A stretch of 47,842 bases of DNA from Phytohabitans maris (GTDB taxonomy: Bacteria; Actinomycetota; Actinomycetes; Mycobacteriales; Micromonosporaceae), in assembly GCF_031085175.1 (NCBI RefSeq), contig NZ_JAVHUY010000065.1, positions 1-47,842 on the forward strand, in the 5' to 3' direction. Of the stretch, positions 41,710-47,842 are shown piece by piece; position 1 is the first letter of the stretch, and each line of letters opens with the position of its first letter. Position numbers and translations under genes: made by a program. The notes beneath the pieces were generated by a model. The model was not told the origin of the DNA. It did no database searches and saw nothing but the letters and a program-made list of their open reading frames with translations.

Positions 41710-42837
41710 GTGACGTACGACGAACGCTTCGTCCGCGGCCAACGCCGCGGCGGCGCGACACCCCCGCACTACCGCTCGCCGAGCCTCCGCGGAGGAGGCG
41801 CCGCGGGCGGTAGTGCTGTATCTCGGACTCGGGGGGCGCGCGACGTGCAGCAAGATGGCGACGTCGATCCGTGGCGGATGCCCCGCCGCACCCCCGGCCG
41901 GCGCCGGCAGATGCCGCTCTGGCAGGAGCTGCCGCTGCTGCTCATCGTGGCGTTCTGCCTGGCGGTGCTGATCCGCACGTTCCTGCTCCAGGCGTTCTTC
42001 ATCCCCTCCGGGTCCATGGAGGACACGCTGCTGGTCGGCGACCGCGTGCTGGTCAACAAGATCGTGTACGACGTGCGCGACCCCGAGCGTGGCGAGGTCG
42101 TCGTCTTCCGCGGCCCGCCCAACTGGACGCCCGAGTTCCAGGACGAGCCGCAGGTCGGCTTCATGGCCAAGCTCGGCCGCACCGTCGGCGACCTGGTCGG
42201 TGTCAGCCGCCCCGGGGAGAAAGACTTCATCAAGCGGGTCATCGGCGTGCCCGGCGACAAGGTCAAGTGCTGCGACGACCAGGGGCGCGTCCAGGTCAAC
42301 GGCAAGTCGATGGACGAGCCGTACGTGTTGGAGAACTCCGATCCCGACCTGCCACCCAACCCGCGTGAGTGCCGCTCACGGCAGTTCGACGAGATCACCG
42401 TCGCGCCCGGCAACCTCTTCGTGATGGGCGACCACCGCCTGGTCTCGCAGGACTCGCGCTGCCAGGGCCAGGTGCCGATTGACAACGTGATCGGCCGGGC
42501 CTTCGTGATCGTCTGGCCGTACGACCGGTGGGCCGGCCTCGGCGTCCCGGCCAACTTCGACGACGTGCCGCGGGCCGCGGCGCTCGGACCGCCGGCGCAG
42601 TCTTCGCCTCGCCTGCCTGACCAGGGAGGTTTCGCTGTCGTCCTGCCGCTCCTGCTGCCCCTGGCCTTCACCACGCGGCTCACGTCGCTGTGGTCCCGGG
42701 ACGGCTACGGGCGTTCCCGGCGCCGGTCTCCGGGCGGCTTTGCGCGGTCTTTGGGTGCCTTCGCGCGTTGGTCTTTGGGCCTCTCCGCGCGTTCCCGAGG
42801 CGCAATTCCAGGTCGCCGTCGTAGGCTCCGTCCGTGA
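41710..42837 (+). CDS. lepB: signal peptidase I (first copy)
   Basis: Membrane peptidase that removes signal peptides outside the membrane. With the GTG at 41710 it has 375 residues: a disordered basic N-terminus, a membrane helix (LPLLLIVAFCLAVLIRTFLL), the catalytic Ser at about 102 in FIPSGSMEDTLLVGDRVLVN, catalytic Lys at about 175 in KDFIKRVIGVPGDKVKCC, and the MGDHRLVSQDSR box. After a second hydrophobic stretch (FAVVLPLLLPLAFTTRL) comes an unusual Arg-rich tail with an 8-residue repeat (FARSLGAFARWSLGLSARS). The N-terminal part up to 45 is encoded partly by a palindrome; a GTG at 41845 with GGGGGG upstream is an alternative start. The stop overlaps the next lepB (GTGA). Confidence 0.92.
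   Translation: MTYDERFVRGQRRGGATPPHYRSPSLRGGGAAGGSAVSRTRGARDVQQDGDVDPWRMPRRTPGRRRQMPLWQELPLLLIVAFCLAVLIRTFLLQAFFIPSGSMEDTLLVGDRVLVNKIVYDVRDPERGEVVVFRGPPNWTPEFQDEPQVGFMAKLGRTVGDLVGVSRPGEKDFIKRVIGVPGDKVKCCDDQGRVQVNGKSMDEPYVLENSDPDLPPNPRECRSRQFDEITVAPGNLFVMGDHRLVSQDSRCQGQVPIDNVIGRAFVIVWPYDRWAGLGVPANFDDVPRAAALGPPAQSSPRLPDQGGFAVVLPLLLPLAFTTRLTSLWSRDGYGRSRRRSPGGFARSLGAFARWSLGLSARSRGAIPGRRRRLRP
41766..41816. repeat. palindrome in the 5' part of lepB1
   Basis: Outer arms gcactaccgc / gcggtagtgc (10 bases, perfect) enclose a second palindrome cctccgcggagg. If translation starts at 41710 it is read in frame; if it starts at 41845 it is leader RNA. Confidence 0.65.
42746..42779 (+). repeat. 24-base period repeat in the lepB1 tail
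   Basis: The 10-base core ggtctttggg occurs at 42746-42755 and 42770-42779, 24 bases apart (8 codons), producing the repeated SLG/FAR peptide. A degenerate third unit follows. This points to slippage-driven growth of the tail. Confidence 0.65.
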
Positions 42838-43466
42838 TTGACGAGCAGACCGAAAAGCGCCGCGGGTCGTTCTGGCGCGAGCTTCCCATCCTGCTGGGCG
42901 TAGCGATCCTGGTCGCGGTGCTCGTGCGTGCCTTCGTGCTGCAGACGTTCTACATCCCGTCGCCGTCGATGGAGCACACCCTCGACATCTACGACCGGGT
43001 GCTCGTCAACAAGCTGGTCTACGACTTCCGCTCACCGCACCGGGGCGAGATCGTGGTCTTCGAAGCGCCCGCCGACTGGCGCAGCAACCCGGACGGCGAA
43101 GACTTCATCAAGCGGGTCATCGGCGTGGGCGGCGACCACATCGTCTGCTGCGACCCCGACCAGCGCCTGATCATCAACGGGCAGGCGCTCGACGAGCCGT
43201 ACATCTTCTCCGAGGGGGGCACCACCGACCTGGCGGCCGACGAGTCGTTCGACATCACCGTGCCCAAGGGGCGGCTGTGGATGATGGGCGACCACCGTTC
43301 GGCCTCCGGCGACTCGCTGGAGCACTGGGAGCGCACCCGCGACCTCAACGCCTCCACGATCTCCGAAGACGCGGTGATCGGGCGGGCGTTCGTGGTGTTC
43401 TGGCCGGTGGGACGGGCCAAGTGGCTGTCCGTGCCGGAGCCGTTCGACAAGGTCCCCAACTCCTGA
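42834..43466 (+). CDS. lepB: signal peptidase I (second copy)
   Basis: A 210-residue signal peptidase, shorter and more canonical than the one before it. Membrane helix LPILLGVAILVAVLVRAFVL, catalytic Ser at about 45 in YIPSPSMEHTLDIYDRVLVN, catalytic Lys at about 93 in EDFIKRVIGVGGDHIVCC, and LWMMGDHRSASGDS. Its GTG start is inside the stop codon of lepB1 (GTGA), so expression is coupled. Tandem signal peptidases near rplS and rnhB are common in actinobacteria, where each may prefer different substrates. Confidence 0.95.
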   Translation: MIDEQTEKRRGSFWRELPILLGVAILVAVLVRAFVLQTFYIPSPSMEHTLDIYDRVLVNKLVYDFRSPHRGEIVVFEAPADWRSNPDGEDFIKRVIGVGGDHIVCCDPDQRLIINGQALDEPYIFSEGGTTDLAADESFDITVPKGRLWMMGDHRSASGDSLEHWERTRDLNASTISEDAVIGRAFVVFWPVGRAKWLSVPEPFDKVPNS

Positions 43467-43737
43467 TCTCGCTTTCGCCCTCTGGGCCGGGCCTGTTCCC
43501 TCCTTTCCTTCCTTTCGTTCCGGTCCTTCGTTTCCTTCCGGTCCTTCCCCGGGCTGGCGGGGGTCGGCTCCGGGGTGGCCTTGCTTCTCGCGGGGTCTGG
43601 GGTGCTGGGTGGCGCCCCAGGGTGTTCGCGGGTGGTCTCGCTCGCTTGTCTGGGGCTTGTCTGGGGCGCTGGTGTTGGGGTGCTGTGGCGCCTCGGGGCG
43701 CTCACGGCGTCCGCGGGCGACGCAATAGGCTGGGGCC
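43467..43737. other. intergenic gap with a polypyrimidine tract
   Basis: A 271-base gap without a gene. Bases 43496-43550 are almost pure pyrimidine on the plus strand, with the 12-base repeat ttccggtccttc at 43518-43529 and 43536-43547. The rest is rich in G and T (gtctggggcttgtctggggc). Reading frames on the minus strand are low-complexity Lys/Glu/Arg and are not taken as genes. Confidence 0.7.
43726..43731 (+). promoter_or_regulatory. -10 box for a leaderless Nudix mRNA
   Basis: TAGGCT lies 6 bases before the GTG at 43738, matching the arrangement at proS, lepB1 and the amidohydrolase. Confidence 0.5.
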
Positions 43738-44343
43738 GTGGACGTTATCCCCCGCCGAGCGGCCCGCGTGCTGCTCGTCGACGGTGACGACCGCGTACTG
43801 CTGTTTCGTGGCTTCGACCCGGCCCGGCCGCACCACCGGTACTGGTTCACGCCCGGCGGTGGTCTCGACCCCGACGAGCCGTACGCGGCCGGCGCCGCCC
43901 GCGAGCTCGCCGAGGAGACCGGCCTGCGCCTGGCCTCCGAGGAGCTGGGCGAGCCGGTCTGGGACGAGGTGACGGAGTACCCGTTCGACGGCCAGTGGTA
44001 CCGGCAGCGGCAGGAGTTCTTCCTCGTCCGCGTGCCAAGCTGGGAGGTCGACACGCGCGGCTTCGACCAGGTCGAGCGCGACTCGATCGACGATCACCGG
44101 TGGTGGGAGGTGGCCGAGCTGGAGTCGACCGATGAGCGGATCTACCCGACGGATCTCGCCCCGTTACTGCGGCGTCTGCTGTCCGGTGGGCCCGCTTTGG
44201 GCGGCGGGCCCACGTCGGGCGGGGACACAGCCATGGGTGGCGGGCCCGCGTCGGGTGCCCGATCCGTGCCAGGTGGCGCATCACGGGGCGGGTCTGAGCC
44301 GGGCCGCCGCCCGACCGGTGGTGCCTCGGGGTCCCCGTGCTGA
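43738..44343 (+). CDS. Nudix hydrolase with Gly-rich tail
   Basis: A 201-residue protein that hydrolyses a nucleoside-diphosphate-X compound. The Nudix box is complete: GGLDPDE, seven residues, then RELAEETGL (about residues 41-63), so metal binding should be intact. The core ends near 145 (APLLRRLLSGG). The remaining 55 residues are a low-complexity Gly/Pro/Ser/Ala tail with a repeat-like ALGGGPTSGG, AMGGGPASGA pattern. The start GTG suits a leaderless mRNA. Its stop overlaps rnhB by 7 bases. Confidence 0.88.
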   Translation: MDVIPRRAARVLLVDGDDRVLLFRGFDPARPHHRYWFTPGGGLDPDEPYAAGAARELAEETGLRLASEELGEPVWDEVTEYPFDGQWYRQRQEFFLVRVPSWEVDTRGFDQVERDSIDDHRWWEVAELESTDERIYPTDLAPLLRRLLSGGPALGGGPTSGGDTAMGGGPASGARSVPGGASRGGSEPGRRPTGGASGSPC

Positions 44344-45149
44344 CCCCGCCGCGCACGGTGGTGCGCCGAGAAGGTGGCATCTACGCGCTTGAGCGGGCGC
44401 TGCAGCGCCGCGGCTTCCGGATCGTGGCCGGGGCCGACGAGGCCGGACGCGGCGCCTGTGCGGGCCCGCTGGTGGCCGCCGCGGCGGTGCTGCCCGAGGG
44501 CAAGCGCGGCGAGATCGACGAGCTGACCGACTCCAAGCTGCTCACCCCCGCCGCCCGCGAACGGGTCTACGCCGAGGTCGTCAAGCGCGCCCTCGCCTAC
44601 GCCGTCGTGATCATCCCGGCCGCCGAGGTCGACTCCCGCGGCCTGCACGTCTGCAACCTCGCCGCGATGCGCCGCGCCCTCGCCGCGCTGACCACCCGCC
44701 CCGAGTACGTCCTGACCGACGGCTTCGGCGTCGACGGGCTGGGCGTGCCGGGGCTGGCCGTGTGGAAGGGGGACCAGGTGGCCGCCTGCGTGGCCGCGGC
44801 CAGCGTGCTCGCCAAGGTCACCCGAGACCGGCTCATGGTGGAGATGCACGAGCGCTTCCCCCAGTACGGCTTCGACGAGCACAAGGGCTACGTCACCCCG
44901 GAGCACAACGCCGCGCTGGCCAGTCACGGTCCGTGCGCGGAACATCGCTTCTCGTACGTCAATGTGGCCACCGTCTCCGGCCGCGACTCCCGCCCCCCAC
45001 GCTCCCGCCGCCCCGCGACGGTCGGTGTGCTCGAGCCGATGGGGCAAGCGGTCCCCGCAGGGGGTACGGTCGGCGTGGCGTTGGCCGAGGGGGCGCGGCT
45101 GCCGCTGTCAGTGGGGGAAGATGTGGCCATGGAAGGCGGAGTGCGATGA
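44337..45149 (+). CDS. rnhB: ribonuclease HII
   Basis: Cuts RNA in RNA-DNA hybrids and starts removal of single ribonucleotides. The 270-residue protein has VAGADEAGRGACAGPLVAAA with the first Asp-Glu pair (near 33), DELTDSKLLTPAARERVYAE, the Asp in EYVLTDGFGV and that in VTRDRLMVEMHERFPQYGFD, EHKGYVT. The core ends near 205; a 60-residue low-complexity tail follows (SRPPRSRRPATVGV, AVPAGGTVGVALAEG). The GTG start lies within the Nudix gene, so translation is coupled. The stop overlaps the DUF2469 start (ATGA). Confidence 0.95.
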   Translation: MLTPPRTVVRREGGIYALERALQRRGFRIVAGADEAGRGACAGPLVAAAAVLPEGKRGEIDELTDSKLLTPAARERVYAEVVKRALAYAVVIIPAAEVDSRGLHVCNLAAMRRALAALTTRPEYVLTDGFGVDGLGVPGLAVWKGDQVAACVAAASVLAKVTRDRLMVEMHERFPQYGFDEHKGYVTPEHNAALASHGPCAEHRFSYVNVATVSGRDSRPPRSRRPATVGVLEPMGQAVPAGGTVGVALAEGARLPLSVGEDVAMEGGVR

Positions 45150-45469
45150 GCGCGGAAGATCTCGAAAAGTACGAAACCGAGATGGAGCTGCAGCTCTACC
45201 GGGAGTACCGCGACATCGTCCGCCAGTTCTCCTACGTGGTCGAGACCGAGCGGCGCTTCTACCTCGCCAACCAGGTCGACCTGCACGTGCGTAACTCGGA
45301 CGGCGAGGTCTACTTCGAGGTCGAGATGCACGACGCGTGGGTGTGGGACATGTACCGTCCCGCCCGTTTCGTGAAGAACGTGCGCGTCATGACCTTCAAA
45401 GACGTCAATGTGGAAGAGCTGGAAAAGCCCGATATCTCCCTCCCGACGGAGAACGGCTTCGGCGGCTAA
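45146..45469 (+). CDS. DUF2469 protein
   Basis: A 107-residue protein of the actinobacterial DUF2469 family (MSAEDLEKYETEMELQLYRE, then YRDIVRQFSYVVETERRFYL). It is conserved next to rnhB and lepB across actinobacteria, including Mycobacterium, and I know of no assigned function. It is acidic, with no membrane segment. It starts within the rnhB stop codon (ATGA) and ends the operon. Confidence 0.93.
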   Translation: MSAEDLEKYETEMELQLYREYRDIVRQFSYVVETERRFYLANQVDLHVRNSDGEVYFEVEMHDAWVWDMYRPARFVKNVRVMTFKDVNVEELEKPDISLPTENGFGG

Positions 45470-45548
45470 GGCGGCTCCCGGCTTCCCGCGCCGTGCGGCA
45501 GGCCGGAAACCACCACCAATCGGCGCCCCAAACCGTTGCACCATTCTT

Positions 45549-45657
45549 GAGCTACCGCGACGCGTCGTGGTCCAGACTGTTGCGCGGGGCTCCCGAGGAA
45601 ACGTGGAGCGCAGCGGAGCGTTTCTTGGGGTGCATTCCCGCGGCCTCGCCCTCCGCG
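45549..45657 (+). repeat. dispersed repeat, copy C (interrupted)
   Basis: Has the left part (gagctaccgcgac, then gtcgtggtccagactgttgc) and right part (tcccgcggcctcgccctccg) of the 76-base repeat, separated by about 52 extra bases. The extra bases contain the 27-base palindrome-like element at 45598-45624. Confidence 0.75.
45598..45624. repeat. 27-base palindrome-like repeat (nested type), copy 2
   Basis: gaaacg at one end and cgtttc at the other, with ggagcgcagcggag between. Near-identical to 39336-39363. It lies within repeat C. Confidence 0.75.
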
Positions 45658-45702
45658 GCGCGATAACTCGGGCCCGCACGCCGGGGTTCTTCGTGCCCCT
45701 TC

Positions 45703-45747
45703 CGCTGCCTTCGGCCGCGTGCTTCTTTCGCTGCCTTCGGCCGCGTG
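45703..45747 (+). repeat. 19-base direct repeat
   Basis: cgctgccttcggccgcgtg at 45703-45721 and again at 45729-45747, period 26 bases. Confidence 0.8.
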
Positions 45748-45838
45748 ACCAGCCGGGGCAGGCGAAGCTGGCAGGGTTTGATGGACGCCGCGTGGCAAGC
45801 GGATGAGCTGGGCAAATGCGTTCTGACAGAGCCTCTGG

Positions 45839-45909
45839 TGCGGTGGCCACCAACCTTTTGCCGGCTTCGCCGGCGTCTGGTCACCCCATGAACGTTGGCG
45901 GCCACCGCA
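45839..45909. repeat. inverted repeat with inner hairpin
   Basis: Arms of 16 bases (tgcggtggccaccaac / gttggcggccaccgca, one mismatch) about 39 bases apart, with gccggc-ttc-gccggc between them. Confidence 0.7.
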
Positions 45910-46109
45910 CTGCCCTGATGGGTGGCGGTGGCGTCTCCGGCGGCGGCCATGCCGCCGACCTGCGGCAGTGCCCTCGTGACCCCGTTGGCGGCCGTGCCTG
46001 ACGCGGCACTGTCGCTCCAGGTGCGTCCGGGCCGCCGCCATCGGCCCGGACGCGCTGCCCCGGCGGCCGGACTGTCCAGCGCCCGGCCCATTTCCGCTCA
46101 GGCCGCTTA

Positions 46110-47842
46110 GGGATCGCAGATAATCAACTCGCAGGCTCTGTCTGTTCTGTAATGGTTTGCAACAGGTGGGTCAGGGTGGTCGGTTCCGGCATGGGTGCGA
46201 TCGTGGTTCCGTGCAGTTTCAGCAAGGGCTGGATTTCGTTGATGGCTCGGCGGATGGTGTGGCGGCTGGTGGTGAACATCGCCGCCAGGGTCGGCTCAGG
46301 CAGTTGCAGGCGTAGGTGCAGGATCGTGGCCAAGACCTGGTCGGGCAAGGTGAATCGGGGTGGCCGGCCGGACCTTGGCGCGTGGGTGCGTTTGCCTTGC
46401 TGTTGGGCGAGGCGGGCGGCCTGCTCGTGTCGGGCGTCGCGGTGGGTTTGGCGCAGCTCGTCGAGGTCGGTGGTCAGCTGTTGGAGGTCCTGTGTGGACA
46501 GTCCGGTCAGCAGCGGATCTGATAGCAGGGCTGGGTCGGGCGCCGGACGGTCGGGCTGGTGGGCGGCGTCCCCGATCGTTGGTTGCGGGTGCAGGGTGTA
46601 GTTCCAGTCGCCGTGGAAGGCGTGTCTGGCGATCGGCACGGCGGCCATGTCGGCGTCGCTGACCTCGACGCCGGTCGGGTACTGGCCGGTGTCCAGTTCG
46701 GCGTGCACGCGTAGCCCGGTGCGGGTGGTCGTGGCGGCGATGGATTGCACGACGACCTCGTGGCTTTCCAGGGGCCGGCCGCGCCAGTTCATTGTGATGT
46801 GGCTGAAGAGCCGGTGCTCGACCTTGTTCCACTTCGAGGTGCCGGGTGGGAAGTGGCAGACGGTGACCCGCAGCCCGGTCTGTGCGGCGAACGCGGCCAA
46901 CTCGGTCTTCCAGGCCCGGGTGCGGTAGCCGTTGGACCCGCCCGCGTCCGCGGTGATCAGCAGCCGCCCGGCGGTCGGGTAGTCGGCGCGACCGATCGCG
47001 TTCCACCAGCGGCGGATCGACTCGACCGCGAACGCGGCGGTGTCGTGATCGGTGCCGACGTTGACCCAACCGGCGTCAGCGGCCAGATCGTAGACGCCGT
47101 AGGGCACGACCTTGCCCAGGCTGTCGCTGGGAAAGTCGTGCGTGCGCGTGGCGACCGGTTCGCCCTTGGGCCGCCACTGCCGGCCCGGGTTGCTGAACTG
47201 CCCGACGAGTTCCTTCTTCTTGGTGTCCACGCTGATGACCGGATCTCCAGCGTCCTGATAGTTCTTGACCTGGTCGTTGATGTAGCGGAACTGGGCGTCC
47301 CGGTCCGGGTGCCGCTTGCCCTCGATGGTCTTGGTCGGGGCCTGCAGGCTGAATCCCTCCGCCCGCAGCAGGTCAGCGACAGTGTCCGCGCCGATGCGGT
47401 GGCCCTGCCGGGTCAACTCCTCGGCCAGTCGGCGGGTGGATTTCGTCGTCCACCGCAGCGGCGACATCGGATCGCCCCGCTCGTCCGGCTCGACCAACGC
47501 CAGCAACGCCGCGCGCAGCTCAGGATCCAACTCGACTAGCCGCTTCCGACCACCGCCAGGCCGACGCGTGCGACCCAACGGCTGACCGCCAGCGTCTAGA
47601 TCGGACACTCCACGAGCCACCGTGTTCTCGGCCACCCCGGCAGCCCGCGCCACCGCCCGGATCCCGCCATACCCCAACGCGCGAGCCTCGGCAGCCATCA
47701 ACAACCGACGCTGCCGCTCATCCAAATGCGGAAACAGCACCCGAAACTTCCCCGCCAACACCAACTCGGTCTCCACCGTCACGGCCATACCACATCAGAC
47801 ACCCGCACGAAGCAGAAACGCTAGTTATTCTTCGGTGATCCC
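46110..47842 (-). mobile_element. ISAzo13-family insertion sequence
   Basis: About 1.73 kb. The left end reads gggatcgcagataatcaact and the complement of the right end reads gggatcaccgaagaataact; both start gggatc and agree at most positions for about 23 bases, so they are imperfect terminal inverted repeats. The right repeat finishes on the last base of the window. Target duplication cannot be checked because the right flank is missing. Confidence 0.75.
46124..47788 (-). CDS. ISAzo13-family transposase
   Basis: A 554-residue transposase. An N-terminal helix-turn-helix (GYGGIRAVARAAGVAENTVA, about 39-58) is followed by RWTTKSTRRLAEELTRQGHR and the DDE core: VISVDTKKKELVGQFSN (first Asp near 194), LLITADAGGSNGYRTRAWK (second Asp), and TSKWNKVEHRLFSHITMNWR (Glu). 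A C-terminal region (about 470-554) has a second HTH-like block (LPEPTLAAMFTTSRHTIRRA). All catalytic residues are in place and the frame is intact, so it may be active. Start ATG at 47788, 54 bases inside the right terminal repeat. Confidence 0.88.
   Translation of the reverse strand: MAVTVETELVLAGKFRVLFPHLDERQRRLLMAAEARALGYGGIRAVARAAGVAENTVARGVSDLDAGGQPLGRTRRPGGGRKRLVELDPELRAALLALVEPDERGDPMSPLRWTTKSTRRLAEELTRQGHRIGADTVADLLRAEGFSLQAPTKTIEGKRHPDRDAQFRYINDQVKNYQDAGDPVISVDTKKKELVGQFSNPGRQWRPKGEPVATRTHDFPSDSLGKVVPYGVYDLAADAGWVNVGTDHDTAAFAVESIRRWWNAIGRADYPTAGRLLITADAGGSNGYRTRAWKTELAAFAAQTGLRVTVCHFPPGTSKWNKVEHRLFSHITMNWRGRPLESHEVVVQSIAATTTRTGLRVHAELDTGQYPTGVEVSDADMAAVPIARHAFHGDWNYTLHPQPTIGDAAHQPDRPAPDPALLSDPLLTGLSTQDLQQLTTDLDELRQTHRDARHEQAARLAQQQGKRTHAPRSGRPPRFTLPDQVLATILHLRLQLPEPTLAAMFTTSRHTIRRAINEIQPLLKLHGTTIAPMPEPTTLTHLLQTITEQTEPAS

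Larger units (their letters stand above)
45470..46109. other. 640-base gap holding several repeats, no gene accepted
   Basis: No reading frame here has a recognisable product or ribosome binding site; those present are Arg-rich shadows of the repeat DNA. The stretch contains dispersed repeat C, a 19-base direct repeat, and an inverted repeat, and ends at the ISAzo13-type terminal repeat. Confidence 0.7.

Noticed and set aside
43019-43705. Lys/Glu/Arg-rich minus-strand frame over the polypyrimidine tract
   Set aside because: The charged repeats simply translate the purine strand of the tract; the rest is antisense to lepB2.
45552-46091. minus-strand frame in the repeat-rich gap before the IS
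   Set aside because: It is built from the dispersed repeats and has no family or start signal. Such frames are often annotated as hypothetical proteins but carry no evidence.

Overview
The window reads as chromosome of a high-GC actinomycete, most likely a member of the Micromonosporaceae. The evidence is very high GC at third codon positions, frequent GTG starts, several promoters whose -10 box lies 6-8 bases before the start codon (leaderless mRNAs), and conserved blocks in an actinobacterial order: smc, ftsY, amt-glnB-glnD, ffh, rpsP-KH-rimM-trmD-rplS, two lepB, rnhB and a DUF2469 gene. Genus and species cannot be fixed from the sequence alone. No tRNA, rRNA or CRISPR array was seen.

Layout. 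1-1.7 kb: an IS1182-type transposase gene cut by the left edge. 2.1-4.3 kb: an MMPL-family exporter. 4.4-7.4 kb (minus strand): three genes that look like a small Pel-type exopolysaccharide module (DUF3492/PelF-like glycosyltransferase, polytopic membrane protein, short spherulin-4-like protein). 7.5-8.2 kb: a secreted CAP-domain protein. 8.6-13.2 kb: a small coiled-coil protein, smc and a HAD phosphatase. 13.4-20.3 kb: a GNAT-like protein, a membrane GGDEF-EAL protein, a DinB-like protein, an unrecognised 460-residue protein and a PhoD-type phosphatase. 20.3-26.5 kb: ftsY, a phosphotransferase, then the nitrogen operon amt-glnB-glnD behind a likely GlnR operator. 26.6-32.0 kb: a DUF3558 lipoprotein, a GAF-LuxR regulator, and a divergent ABC transporter/two-component operon. 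32.0-37.9 kb: a cluster of palindromes, ffh, a Uma2 nuclease-like gene, an amidohydrolase, a short-type proS and a DUF402 gene. 38.0-45.5 kb: the ribosome-maturation and secretion block, in which a small two-gene HTH module separates rimM from trmD. 46.1-47.8 kb: an ISAzo13-type insertion sequence whose outer terminal repeat coincides with the last base of the window.

How the genes work together. FtsY and Ffh are the two GTPases of co-translational membrane targeting, and the two LepB peptidases finish export. Amt, the PII protein and GlnD form the nitrogen-sensing circuit. RpsP, the KH protein, RimM, TrmD and RplS form a translation operon. The PelF-like module and the c-di-GMP enzyme may both bear on surface polysaccharide, but nothing in the window ties them together directly.

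The most unusual signal is the density of palindromic and dispersed short repeats. Two 54-base palindromes lie 28 kb apart and show a compensatory base change. A 76-base repeat occurs in three copies, one of them interrupted by a second repeat. Palindromic or repeat DNA also lies in frame inside coding genes: PhoD-type phosphatase, trmD, and probably the lepB1 N-terminus. This suggests an active or recently active family of small palindromic elements that insert into genes without breaking the reading frame.
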